This document shows, piece by piece, positions 38,460-51,612 of a DNA stretch of 64,000 nt. This stretch comes from Nipponacmea schrenckii (taxonomy: Eukaryota > Mollusca > Gastropoda > Lottiidae), in NCBI GenBank assembly GCA_030562195.1, contig CM060199.1, positions 26,184,338 through 26,248,337 on the forward strand, written 5' to 3'. The notes beneath the pieces are model-generated. The model worked only from the letters and a program-made list of their open reading frames with translations, was not told where the DNA came from and ran no database searches. How positions within the stretch are numbered: the stretch's first letter is position 1; every line of letters starts with the position of its first letter. The translations under genes and the position numbers were made by a program.

Positions 38460-40511
38460 TTGTGGGACTTTGCTTTCAGCAAAGTCCCAGTTTGTTTTCG
38501 GTTTGTCAATTCTTTTTTTTTTTTTTTTTTTTTTTTCGAAATTTACACAGGGCACACAGCCTACGCTGCTATAGTTGCAGCAATTTCACAACTTCTCTAC
38601 ACCTTCTGTTGTGGCGACGTTTCTACTAAATATAAATTGGAACATTTTTGCAAAACCGGAAGTGCTGCATTGCAACATGCCTAAAAAGTCGGTCAGTGGC
38701 TCTAGAAGTCGCATTTTTGGATCGATTTTCGTCGGGTTTGCATTCTTAGAAACTTGAAATAATTTCCAACAAGATAGCAGTTAAAAATTTTCGAAATTCG
38801 AAAATTCGTAGCACACATTTTTTTGCCGTATTTTGCACATTTTTGCAACTTTGCTATTTTAAGACCGATTGATCTGAAAATTTGGGTGCCTTCAAGTGCC
38901 ATGAATTTAAAAACATTGGCAGAGTCAAAATTTTTGCTTCATTTCCGGTTTCAACGTAAAAAGGGTTTAAACTTCCGGTTGACCTACTTGTGCTGTAATT
39001 GATGTATCGCAACAAAATTTATGTCAATCTTAATTAAATTAGAAGAAGAAAAAATCCGAACCGGAAGTGAAACTTTGGCCGCCATCTTGAAATGTTACTT
39101 TTTTGTAAAAGTAAAAATGGGGCCTCAGGGTTATGTCTAATTTATGCGATAATTACATTTCTGGAATCCTCAGTCGATTGCGAAAAAAACATTGCGAGCC
39201 GATTTTTGAATTTCGCTTTTGCATTTTTGCAACATCCGATTGAATTTTTTCAAAGTTTGGGGGCTTATTTCTCGTGACCTTGACCTTTGGTGACCGTGAT
39301 CTTTAGTAGGTCAAATGTCATTGACCTTGGCTATCCTTTGATACTTTGACCTTTGACCTCCAACGTCTACTTCCGGTTTTATAGCTACCCGAAAACAGCA
39401 AAATTCGCAAATTTGGGTAACTCTAGAGCGTGACCTAATAAATTTAGAGCGTTATTTTCTCCAGATTCTTAATGCGCTTTTTGTCCTCTTTCCAACGATA
39501 AATAACAAAAGTTTGTAAAATGAAAATTGAACTTTTTGATTTTTGAACATAACAGTACAATTTGCTGTATTTACGTTTGTTTGAAATGTATGTGTGTATA
39601 TCTCGTGATCTATTAAATGTACAAACTTCAAATTTGTACCGTGAATAAACATTTTGAATGTGATTAGATTCACGCTAAAAAAAAATGAGATGGGCCTGGA
39701 AAATCCGGGTAAATTTCGAATTTACCCTTTTCATGGGTCAGCGAATTACGTCTGTAGGAAAAAGCGTTTTTTTAAAAAAGTAACTTTGCACACAGATACC
39801 TAATTGCTTTGGCCAGTTCATCCCAGAAAATCAGATGATTCGGCCTGTTTGTTGCAATTTCTCGACAATAGCAAACCGGTTAATTTTTTCTAATTTTGGA
39901 AGCTTATTTCTCATGACCTTGACCATTGGTGACCTTGACCTTTTGTAGGTCAAAGGTCATTGACCTTATCTATCATTTAATACTTTGACATTTGACCTCC
40001 AACGTCAACTTCCGGTTTTATAGCTGCCCGAAAACAGCAAAATTCACAAATTTGGACTGCTCTAGAGCGTGACCTAATTAATTTAGAGGGTTATTTTTTT
40101 TAGATTCTTAAGGCACTTTTTGTCCACTTTCCAGCAATGAATAACAAAAGTTTTTAAAATGAAAATTTAATTTTTGCACTTTTAAAATTAAAGTACATTT
40201 TGCTTTTTTGAAATGTATTTGTGCATATCTCGTGATCTATTAGATGTTCAAGCTTCAAATTTGTACCGTTAGTATACATTTCAAATATGATTAGATTTAC
40301 GCCAATATAAATGAGATGGGCGTGGCACATCCGGGTAAACTTACAATTTTTCATTTATGTCGGTCAGCGCTCTACGTCTGTAGGAAATAACGTTTTTCAA
40401 AAGGTACTTTGCACACAGATACCTCGTTGCTTTGGCCAGTTTCTCCCAGAAAATCAAATGTTTTGGGGTGTTTGTTACAATTTTGCAACTCTGTGCCACG
40501 TGTGGCTCTAG
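38456..40511 (-). mobile_element. Array unit R9, family A
   Basis: Hairpin 38464-38488 (loop TTC), T-tract of about 24, two submodules with landmarks near 39256 and 39897. The head at about 40488-40511 has lost the GTGGGACTTTGC motif, because GCAACTCTGTGCCACG replaces it. Confidence 0.82.
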
Positions 40512-40676
40512 TTGTGGGACTTTGCTACCGCAAAGTCCCAGTTTGTTTTCGAAATGTCAATTCTTTTTTTTGCGTGGCAAATAAAATTTGTCACGCTTTG
40601 TTTTTGTTCGGATAATTTTTTTTTTTTTTTTTTTGCGTGGCAAATAAAATTTGTCACGCTTTGTTTTCGTTCGGAT

Positions 40677-40715
<39 letters not shown>

Positions 40716-41439
40716 GGAAGCTCGCTAGCCCAAACGGAAAAAGATAGACTATTTTTGTTTTCACCAATGGTTTTTATATGGGCTGGAATCAAATATGAAT
40801 ATCTAACATGAAATTTTCGCTAACCCGAAAGTGGCTAATTGCATAATATGCAAATAAGATTTCAAGCTAGCTCGGGCCCTAATAGTCGGATCGGTCTGAA
40901 ATTTACAGGATATAGATAGATAGGCAGCGCAATTAAAACTACATCATCAAAATTTTTTGATCACTTCCGGTTTGGGCGTGGGGACTTCTGTTTTTTTTTA
41001 TCTCATTTCAGGCGACCCTACATCCCGTGTAATTCAAGAATGTAAGCAAAAACAGTATATATTAGCTATACAAAATAATTTGTATCCCCCGAGAAGAAAA
41101 AAATTCCAATTGCTAGTTGCGCATGCGCCATTTTTCCGAGAATGGCAAATTTTCTTTAAAATTTAATTAGTCCGTCATTTATTATTTATGCCCGTTTGAA
41201 TTTTTTAAAAATTTGAAATTCTAAATCTTGTGACCTTCACCTTCAATGACCTTGAAATTTTCCATATAGAATGGCCTTGACATCAGCTGTCTATAGATCT
41301 AACAATATTGTTACGCTTGTTCCACAATTGGAGGCTGAAAAGTACCGGAATTGAAAGCTAGCAGGTTAGAAGTTTCAAAATGTTCGAAGTCCATGGGATA
41401 ACGCATAGTTGCCACGCTCGGAGCTGTTCACAGTTCTAG
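40508..41439 (-). mobile_element. Array unit R10, family D, with foreign A tail and duplicated D tail
   Basis: From CTAG inward: A-type hairpin 40516-40539, then two D hairpins 40572-40596 and 40635-40659 (arm GCGTGGCAAAT, one mismatch), each followed by TTTGTTTT(T/C)GTTCGGAT and a T-run. A T-tract of about 35 precedes the body. The head on the - strand is CTAGAACTGTGAACAG then GCGTGGCAA (about 41410-41418). An NRF1-like TGCGCATGCGC lies at 41118-41128. Confidence 0.83.
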
Positions 41440-43086
41440 TTTGCAGTGCCTTCATCGAACGCACTGCTTTGTTTTCGAAATGTCTTTTTTTTTTTTTTTT
41501 CGAATTTCACATTCGATTATTCTCATAGAAGGCAACTTGCCACAAACTACTAGTTGCTATTGCCTATTCAAACTGCGAGACTTGTATTTGTTAAATGTGA
41601 AATGACTTCATTTAGAGCAACCGGAAACGAGCTGTGGGCAATGGCGTTTTTTTGGTTTTTGCTCTTTATTATCTTTATTTTTCAACTGATTTTGACATAA
41701 CTTCTTTTGTTAGCTTCTTTCAACTGCTAGCTACATAACTGCAGTTTAAAACTTCTAATTTTATTACTTTTGTAGCTGACTTTTTTAATTTCAATATTTG
41801 CGTTTTTTTCAACTTCTACAATTTTATTCTCATCCATCTGAAAAATTATAAGTAGATAGACATTTTAAATGCGATCTCAAATTATTTTTCAAATTTTTGA
41901 CGTCACTTCCGGTTTTGAAGTTATTCTCTTGTAAATTTTAGAAACCTAACTTCCGGAATTCTTAAGATATTTCAAAACTTCGTTTTGCAACATGCTCCAA
42001 ATAGTCATACAAAAAAACGAAGATGAAAAAATCCGGACCGGAAGCAAAAGATCAACCGCCATATTGAAATGTCAAACTTTTGAAAAATTCAAAATGGGGC
42101 CTCAGGGGATAATTCGATTTTCGTTATTTTTTCATATCTAATAACTAGAGTCGATTGCGCAATTTTGTTTAGAAGCCGAATTTTGATTTTTTATTTTGAT
42201 TTTCTTTTATTTCCATTTTAATTTTCTTGGTAATGACCAAAATTTCAAAGGCCCGTATTTCGTGACCTTGACCTTTGGTGACCTTGTGACCATAACACGA
42301 TTTATTGCCCTTGATGATATCTATTCAATGATATATTCATTTATGTTGTCCGATGTCTACTTCCGGTTTTATAACCGATTGAAATTTGTGATTTTTATTT
42401 TTAAAGAGCTCTGTCACGTGAACTAATTTATAAATAACAAAAATTCATATTGAATCTTATTACAGTTTATCTGCTCTTTGTAATGATATATAAAACCACA
42501 TATTTCCACCAAAAATGCGCTTTTTAGTATTTGAGAATTTTGTATTTCTTCTCTACTAACTGTGCGTAATTTTCTTTAAATCGAAATGGGGCCTCTGGAG
42601 ATACTCCGATTCGTGTAATTTTGATGTCTATACAATGTAATATTGATTTCTGAATCATATTTGGAAACCGATTTTTGAATTTTGATTTTGATTTTGATAT
42701 TTACCTGATAGTAATATATAAAAACTTCGAATGGTCATATATTGTAACCTTGAAATTTGGTGACCTTGTGAGCTGCACAAATGTGATAGCTCTCGAAAAG
42801 ATCTATCCATTGATATATTATATTTTGATGTGCGATGTATACTTTCCGTTTTATCACCATTTGAAAATTGCGAATTTCATTGTTAAAAACTGTTTGTTGA
42901 ATTATGCGTTTGGGCAATCTACATGACACGAGTTTCAGCGAACCAATTATGCTTTGCAAAAAAAAAAACGACTTCTACTCAGTAAAATAATGTTAGTGTT
43001 TTACAGATACTTTGTGGGGTTGTTTTAAAGCGTATATCAAAACTGCTACGCACTGCGTCAGAACCTCGCGAAGCCTGGGGATCTAG
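41436..43086 (-). mobile_element. Array unit R11, family B, single matched tail
   Basis: Hairpin 41443-41467 has the B arms but with one C-C mismatch (GCAGTGCCTTC). Body and head (43040-43086) are complete. It lies between a D unit and the homogeneous A series. Confidence 0.83.
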
Positions 43087-43181
43087 TTGTGGGACTTTGC
43101 TTCCGCAAAGTCCCAGTTTGTTTTCGAAATGTCTTTTTGTGGGACTTTGCTACCGCAAAGTCCCAGTTTGTTTTCGGTTTG

Positions 43182-43226
<45 letters not shown>

Positions 43227-45226
43227 CGAAATTTACACAGGGCACACAGCCTAAGCTGCAATAGTTGCAGCAATTTCACAACTTCTCTACACCTTCTGTT
43301 GTGGCGACGTTTCTATTAAATATAAATTGGAACATTTTTGCAAAACCGGAAGTGCTGCATTGCAACATGTCTATAAAGTCGGTCAGTGGCTCTAGGACTC
43401 GCATTTTTGGACCGATTTTCGTCGGGTTTGCATTTTTGAAAACTTGAAACAATTTTCAACAAGATAGCAGTTACAAAATTTCGAAATTCGAAAATTCATA
43501 GCACACATTTTTTTGCCGTATTTTGCACATTTTTGCAACTTTGCTATTTTTAGACCGATTGATCTGAAAATTTGGGTGCCTTCAAGTGTCACGAATATGA
43601 AAACATTGGCAGAGTCAAAATTTTTGCTTCATTTCCGGTTTCAACGTAAAACGGGTTTAAACTTCCGGTTGACCTACTTGTGCTGTAATTGATGTATCGC
43701 AACAAAATTTATGTCAATCCTAATTAAATTAGAAGACAAAAAAACGAAGAAGAAAAAATCCGGACCGGAAGTGAAAAATTGGCCGCCATCTTGAAATGTC
43801 ACTTTTTTGTAAAACTCAAAATGGGGCCTCTACGGTAAGAGCGATTTGTGTGATGTTTATATTTTTGGAAAGCTTAGTCGATTGCGATCAAAATGTTGGA
43901 AATCGATTTTTGAATTTTGCTTTTGCTTTTTTGCAACATCCGGTTGAATTTTTTCGAAGTTTGGGGGCTTATTTCTCGTGACCTTGACCTTTGGTGACCA
44001 TTACCTTTAGTAGGTCAAAGGTCATTTACCTTGGCTATCAGTTGATACTTTGAACTTTGACCTCCGACGTCTACTTCCGGTTTTATAGCTGCCCGAAAAC
44101 AGCAAAATTCGCAACTTTGGGCTGCACTAGAGCGTGACCTAATTAATTTAGAGTGTTAATTTTTTCAGATTCTTAAAGTGCTTTTTGTCCTCTTTCCAAC
44201 GATATATAACAAAAGTTTGTAAAATGAAAATTGAATTTTTTGATTTTTGCAAAGAAAAGTACATTTTGCCGTATTTTCGCTTCCTTGAAATGTATGTGTG
44301 TATATCTCGTGATCTATGAGCTGTACAAGCTTCAAATTTTTACTGTGAATATACATTTTGAATATGATTAGATTCCCCTCCAAAAAAACGAGATGGGCGT
44401 GGCACATCCGGGTGAACTTCAAATGTACCATTTATATCGGTCAGCGAATTACGGCTGCAGTAAATAACGTTTTTCAAAAAAGTACCTTGCATACATATAT
44501 CTCATTACTTTGGCCAGTTTATCCCAAAAAATCAAATGTTTCTGCCTGTTTGTTGCAATTTTGCGACATTTGCAAAAAATCAGTTTTTTTAGTTTGGGGG
44601 CTTATTTCTAGTTACTTTGACCTTTGGTGAACTTGACCTTTACAAGGTCATTGGTCACTGACTTAAGCTATCAGTTGACAATTTGGCATTAGACTTCTGA
44701 CGTCTATTTCCGGTTTTATAGCTGCTCGAAAGCAGCAAAATTTGCAACGTTGGACTGCTCTAGAGCGTGACCTAATTAATTTAGAGGGTTATTTTTTTCA
44801 CATTCCGAAGGCGCCTTTTGTCCTCTTTCCAGCGATGCACAACAAAAGTTTTTAAAATGAAAATTTAATTTTTGGACTTTTAAAATTAAAGTACATTTTG
44901 CTTTTTTGAAACGTATTTGTGTATATCTCGTGATCTATTAGATGTACAAGCTTCAAATTTGAACCATGAATATATATTTTGTATGAGATTAGATTTACGC
45001 AAAAGTAAATTAGATGGGCGTGGCACATACGGGTAAACTTCCAATTTACCAGTTATATCGGTCAGCGCTTTACATCTGTAGGAAATAACGTTTTTCCAAA
45101 AAATTCTTTGCACACAGATACCTCGTTGCTTTGGCCAGTTTCTCCCAGAAAATCAGATGTTTCGGCCAGTTTGTTGCAATTTTGCAACGTTAGCAAAGTC
45201 CCACTCTGTGCCACGTGTGGCTCTAG
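43083..45226 (-). mobile_element. Array unit R12, family A, duplicated A tail
   Basis: Two A hairpins in series: 43091-43114 (loop TTCC) and 43141-43164 (loop TACC), separated by the outer leader TTTGTTTTCGAAATGTC. T-tract about 43183-43226. Two submodules and a full head. First of four consecutive units with a period near 2.1 kb. Confidence 0.85.
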
Positions 45227-45271
45227 TTGTGGGACTTTGCTACCGCAAAGTCCCAGTTTGTTTTCGGTTTG

Positions 45272-45315
<44 letters not shown>

Positions 45316-47321
45316 AAATTTACACAGGGCACACAGCCTAGGCTGCAATAGTTGCAGCAATTTCACAACTTCTCTACACCTTCTGTTGTGGCGAAGTTTC
45401 TATTAAATATAAATTGGAACATTTTTGCAAAACCGGAAGTGCTGCATTGCAACATGTCTAAAAAGTCGGTCAGTGGCTCTAGAACTCGCATTTTTGGACC
45501 GATTTTCGTCGGGTTTGCATTTTTGAAAACTTGAAACAATTTCCAACAAGATAGCAGTTACAAAATTTCGAAATTCGAAAATTCATAGCACACATTTTTT
45601 TGCCGTATTTTGCACATTTTTGCAACTTTGCTATTTTTAGACCGATTGATCTGAAAATTTGGGTGCCTTCAAGTGTCACGAATATGAAAACATTGGCAGA
45701 GTCAAAATTTTTGCTTCATTTCCGATGTCAACGTAAAACGGGTTTAAACTTCCGGTTGACCTACTTGTGCTGTAATTGATGTATCGCAACAAAATTTATG
45801 TCAATCCTAATTAAATTAGAAGACAAAAAAACGAAGCAGAAAAAATCCGGACCGGAAGTGAAACATTGGCCGCCATCTTGAAATGTCACTTTTTTGTAAA
45901 ACTCAAAATGGGGCCTCTACGGTAAGAGCGATTTGTGTGATGTTTATATTTCTGGAAAGCTTAGTCGATTGCGATCAAAATGTTGGAAATCGATTTTTGA
46001 ATTTTGCTTTTGCTTTTTTGCAATATCCGGTTGAATTTTTTCGAAGTTTGGGGGCTTATTTCTCGTGACCTTGACCATTGGTGACCATGACCTTTAGTAG
46101 GTCAAAGGTCATTGACCTTGGCTATCAGTTGATACTTTGACCTTTGACCTCCGACGTCTACTTCCGGTTTTATAGCTGCCCAAAAACAGCGAAATTCGCA
46201 ACTTTGGACTGCTCTAGAGCGTGACCTAATTAATTTAGAGGGTTATTTTTTTCAGATTCTTAAAGTGCTTTTTGTCCTCTTTCCAACGATGTATAACAAA
46301 GGTTTTTACAATGAAAATTGAATTTTTTGATTTTGAAAATAAAAGTACATTTTGCCGTATTTTCGCTTGTTTGAAATATATGTGTGTATATCTCGTGATC
46401 TATTAGCTGTACAAGCTTCAAATTTTTACTGTGAATATACATTTTGAATATGATTAGATTCCCCCTCCAAAAAAGAGATGGGCGTGGCACATCCGGGTGA
46501 ACTTCAAATTTACCATTTATATCGGTCACCGAATTACGGCTGCAGTAAATAACGTTTTTCAAAAAAGTACCTTGCATACATACATGTCATTTTTTTGGCC
46601 AGGTTATCCCAAAAAATCAAATGTTTCTGCCTGTTTGTTGCAATTTTGCGACATTTGCAAAAAATCATTTTTTTTTTTTGTTTTGGGGCTTATTTCTAGT
46701 GACTTTGACCTTTGGTGACCTTGACCTTTACAAGGTCATTGGTCACTGACTTTAGCTATCAGTTGACAATTTGGCATTAAACTTCTGACGTCTATTTCCG
46801 GTTTTATAGCTGCTCGAAAGCAGCAAAATTCACAACTTTGGACTGCTCTAGAGCGTGACGTAATTAATGTAGAGGGTTTTTTTTTTCACATTCCGAAGGC
46901 GCCTTTTGTCCTCTTTCCAGCGATGCACAACAAAAGTTTTTAAAAAGAAAAATTTTAAATTTTTTGGGCTTTTTAAAAATTTAAAATACATTTTGCTTTT
47001 TTTAAACGTATTTGTTTATATCTCGTGATCTATTACATGTACAAGCTTCAAATTTGTACCATGAATATATATTTTGTATGAGATTAGATTTACGCAAAAG
47101 TAAATTAGATGGGCGTGGCACATACGGGTAAACTTCCAATTTACCAGTTATATCGGTCAGCGCTTTTCATCTGTAGGAAATAACATTTTTCCAAAAAATT
47201 CTTTGCACACAGACACCTCGTTGCTTTGGCCAGTTTCTCCCAGAAAATCAGATGTTTCGGCCTGTTTGTTGCAATTTTTCAACGTTAGCAAAGTCCCACT
47301 CTGTGCCACGTGTGGCTCTAG
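45223..47321 (-). mobile_element. Array unit R13, family A, about 2.1 kb
   Basis: Hairpin 45231-45254, T-tract of about 42. It shares with R14 the variant TTTCCGATGTCAACG (instead of TTTCCGGTTTCAACG), which is absent from R12 and R15. R13 and R14 are therefore the closest pair. Confidence 0.86.
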
Positions 47322-47367
47322 TTGTGGGACTTTGCTTTCAGCAAAGTCCCAGTTTGTTTTCGGTTTG

Positions 47368-47413
<46 letters not shown>

Positions 47414-49418
47414 CGAAATTTACACAGGGCACACAGCCTAGGCTGCAATAGTTGCAGCAATTTCACAACTTCTCTACACCTTCTGTTGTGGCGAAGTTTC
47501 TATTAAATATAAATTGGAACATTTTTGCAAAACCGGAAGTGCTGCATTGCAACATGTCTAAAAAGTCGGTCAGTGGCTCTAGAACTCGCATTTTTGGACC
47601 GATTTTCGTCGGGTTTGCATTTTTGAAAACTTGAAACAATTTCCAACAAGATAGCAGTTACAAAATTTCGAAATTCGAAAATTCATAGCACACATTTTTT
47701 TGCCGTATTTTGCACATTTTTGCAACTTTGCTATTTTTAGACCGATTGATCTGAAAATTTGGGTACCTTCAAGTGTCACGAATATGAAAACATTGGCAGA
47801 GTCAAAATTTTTGCTTCATTTCCGATGTCAACGTAAAACGGGTTTAAACTTCCGGTTGACCTACTTGTGCTGTAATTGATGTATCGCAACAAAATTTATG
47901 TCAATCCTAATTAAATTAGAAGACAAAAAAACGAAGCAGAAAAAATCCGGACCGGAAGTGAAACATTGGCCGCCATCTTGAAATATCACTTTTTTGTAAA
48001 ACTCAAAATGGGGCCTCTACGGTAAGAGCGATTTGTGTGATGTTTATATTTCTGGAAAGCTTAGTCGATTGCGATCAAAATGTTGGAAATCGATTTTTGA
48101 ATTTTGCTTTTGCTTTTTTGCAACATCCGGTTGAATTTTTTCGAAGTTTGGGGGCTTATTTCTCGTGACCTTGACCTTTGGTGACCATGACCTTTAGTAG
48201 GTCAAAGGTCATTGACCTTGGCTATCAGTTGATACTTTGAACTTTGACCTCCGACGTCTACTTCCGGTTTTATAGCTGCCCGAAAACAGCAAAATTCGCA
48301 ACTTTGGGCTGCTCCAGAGCGTGACCTAATTAATTTAGAGTGTTAATTTTTTCAGATTCTTAGATTGTTTTTTGTCCTCTTTCCAACGATATATAACAAA
48401 AGTTTGTAAAATGAAAATTGAATTTTTTGATTTTCGCAAAGAAAAGTACATTTTGCCGTATTTTCGCTTCCTTGAAATGTATGTGTGTATATCTCGTGAT
48501 CTATTAGCTGTACAAGCTTCAAATTTTTACTGTGAATATACATTTTGAATATGATTAGATTCCCCTCCAAAAAAACGAAATGGGCGTGGCACATCCGGGT
48601 GAACTTCAAATTTACCATTTATACCGGTCAGCGAATTACGGCTGCAGTAAATAACGTTTTTCAAAAAAGTACCTTGCATACATATATCTCATTACTTTGG
48701 CCAGTTTATCCCAAAAAATCAAATGTTTCTACCTGTGTGTTGCAATTTTGCGACATTTGCAAAAAATCAGTTTTTTTTTTTTAGTTTGGGGGCTTATTTC
48801 TAGTGACTTTGACCTTTGGTAACCTTGACCTTTACAAGGTCATTGGTCACTGACTTTAGCTATCAGTTGACAATTTGGCATTAGACTTCTGACGTCTATT
48901 TCCGGTTTTATAGCTGCTCGAAAGCAGAAAAATTTGCAACGTTGGACTGCTCTAGAGCGTGACCTAATTAATTTAGAGGGTTATTTTTTTCACATTCCGA
49001 AGGCGCCTTTTGTCCTCTTTCCAGCGATGCACAACAAAAGTTTTTAAAATGAAAATTTAATTTTTGGACTTTTAAAATTAAAGTACATTTTGCTTTTTTG
49101 AAACGTATTTGTGTATATCTCGTGATCTATTAGATGTACAAGCTTCAAATTTGTACCATGAATATATATTTTGTATGAGATTAGATTTACGCAAAAGTAA
49201 ATTAGATGGGCGTGGCACATACGGGTAAACTTCCAATTTACCAGTTATATCGGTCAGCGCTTTACATCTGTAGGAAATAACATTTTTCCAAAAAATTCTT
49301 TTCACACAGATACCTCGTTGCTTTGGCCAGTTTCTCCCAGAAAATCAGATGTTTCGGCCTGTTTGTTGCAAATTTGCAACGTTAGCAAAGTCCCACTCTG
49401 TGCCACGTGTGGCTCTAG
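47318..49418 (-). mobile_element. Array unit R14, family A, about 2.1 kb
   Basis: Hairpin 47326-47350 with loop TTC. The core 47440-48150 differs from R13 at only a few positions by eye. T-tract of about 44. The tail hairpin type (loop TTC) differs from R13 (loop TACC) although the bodies are nearly the same, so tail and body do not share one history. Confidence 0.86.
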
Positions 49419-49462
49419 TTGTGGGACTTTGCTACCGCAAAGTCCCAGTTTGTTTTCGGTTT

Positions 49463-49506
<44 letters not shown>

Positions 49507-51112
49507 CGAAATTTACACAGGGCACACAGCCTAGGCTGCAATAGTTGCAGCAATTTCACATCTTCTCTACACCTTCTGTTGTGGCGAAATTTCTATTAAA
49601 TATAAATTGGAACATTTTTGCAAAACCGGAAGTGCTGCATTGCAACATGTCTAAAAAGTCGGTCAGTGGCTCTAGAACTCGCATTTTTGGACCGATTTTC
49701 GTCGGGTTTGCATTTTTGAAAACTTGAAACAATTTCCAACAAAATAGCAATTAAAAAAATTCGAAATTCGAAATTTCATAGCACACTTTTTTTTGTCGTA
49801 TTTTGCACATTTTTGCAACTTTGCTATTTTAAGACCGATTGATCTGAAAATTTGGGTGCCTTCAAGTGTCACGAATATGAAAACATTGGCAGAGTCAGAA
49901 TTTTTGCTTCATTTCCGGTTTCAGCGTAAAACGGGTTTAAACTTCCGGTTGACCTACTTGTGCTGTAATTGATGTATCGCAACAAAATTTATGTCAATCC
50001 TAATTAAATTGGAAGACAAAAAAACGAAGCAGAAAAAATCCGGACCGGAAGTGAAACATTAGCCGCCATCTTGAAATGTCACTTTTTTGTAAAACTCAAA
50101 ATGGGGCCTCTACGGTAAGAGTGATTTGTGTGATGTTTATATTTCTGGAAAGCTTAGTCGATTGCGATCAAAATGTTGGAAATCGATTTTTGAATTTTGC
50201 CTTTGCTTTTTTGCAACATCCGGTTGAATTTTTTCGAAGTTTGGGGGCTTATTTCTCGTGACCTTGACCTTTGGTGACCATGACCTTTAGTAGGTCAAAG
50301 GTCATAGACCTTGGCTATCAGTTGATACTTTGACCTTTGACCTCCGACATCTACTTCCGGTTTTATAGCTGCGCGAAAACAGCAAAATTCGCAACTTTGG
50401 ACTGCTCTAGAGCGTGACCTAATTAATTTAGAGTGTTATTTTTTTCAGATTCTTAAGGCGATTTTTGTCCTCTTTCCAACGATATATAACAAAAGTTTTC
50501 AAAATGAAAAATGAAGTTTTTGATTTTTGCAAAGATAAGTACATTTTGCCGTATATTCGCTTGTTTAAAATCTATGTGTGTATATCTCGTGATCTATTAG
50601 CTGTACAAGCTTCAAATTTGTACCGTGAATATACATTTTGAATATGATTAGATTCCTGTCCTAAAAAATGAGATGGGCGTGGCACATCCGGGTGAACTTC
50701 AAATTTACCATTTATATCGGTCAGCGAATTAGGGCTGCAGGAAATAACGTTTTTCAAAAAAGTACCTTGCATACATATACCTCATTACTTTGGCCAGTAG
50801 ATCCCAAAAAATCAAATGATTCTGTCTGTTTGTTGCAATTTTGCGACATTTGCAAAAAAAAATCAGTTATTTTTAGTTTGGGGGCTTATTTCTAGTGACC
50901 AAGACCTTTAGTAACCTTGACCTTTACAAGGTCATTGGTCACTGACTTTGGCTATCAGTTGACAATTTGACATTAGGCTTCCGACGTCTACTTCCGGTTT
51001 TATAGCTGCCCAAAAACAGCAAAATTCGCTACTTTGGACTGCTCCAGAGCGTGACCTAATTAATTTAGAGGGTTATTTTTTTCAGATTCTTAAGGCGCCT
51101 TTAGTCCTCTTT
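49415..51112 (-). mobile_element. Array unit R15, family A, cut by the assembly gap
   Basis: Hairpin 49423-49446, T-tract of about 42, core, first submodule and part of the second, which stops at the gap after CCTCTTT. The head is not assembled. Confidence 0.84.
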
Positions 51113-51612
51113 NNNNNNNNNNNNNNNNNNNNNNNNNNNNNNNNNNNNNNNNNNNNNNNNNNNNNNNNNNNNNNNNNNNNNNNNNNNNNNNNNNNNNNNN
51201 NNNNNNNNNNNNNNNNNNNNNNNNNNNNNNNNNNNNNNNNNNNNNNNNNNNNNNNNNNNNNNNNNNNNNNNNNNNNNNNNNNNNNNNNNNNNNNNNNNNN
51301 NNNNNNNNNNNNNNNNNNNNNNNNNNNNNNNNNNNNNNNNNNNNNNNNNNNNNNNNNNNNNNNNNNNNNNNNNNNNNNNNNNNNNNNNNNNNNNNNNNNN
51401 NNNNNNNNNNNNNNNNNNNNNNNNNNNNNNNNNNNNNNNNNNNNNNNNNNNNNNNNNNNNNNNNNNNNNNNNNNNNNNNNNNNNNNNNNNNNNNNNNNNN
51501 NNNNNNNNNNNNNNNNNNNNNNNNNNNNNNNNNNNNNNNNNNNNNNNNNNNNNNNNNNNNNNNNNNNNNNNNNNNNNNNNNNNNNNNNNNNNNNNNNNNN
51601 NNNNNNNNNNNN
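51113..51612. other. Assembly gap, 500 N
   Basis: Exactly 500 N, probably a fixed-size scaffold gap. The left flank ends in CCTCTTT, which in A units continues CCAACGATATA. The right flank starts TATCTTTCCAACGTACAATT, which belongs to LINE 3' sequence. The true gap length and the join are unknown. Confidence 0.99.

Noticed and set aside
40311..40615. Recurring frame starting MRWAWHIRV... in many A units
   Set aside because: The start is the repeat landmark GATGGGCGTGGCAC and the frame passes through the unit junction and hairpin. Different copies end at random stops, and there is no domain or codon bias.
6470..51112. CRISPR-like array
   Set aside because: Repeats are long (0.9-3 kb) and related throughout; there are no short direct repeats with unique spacers and no cas genes.
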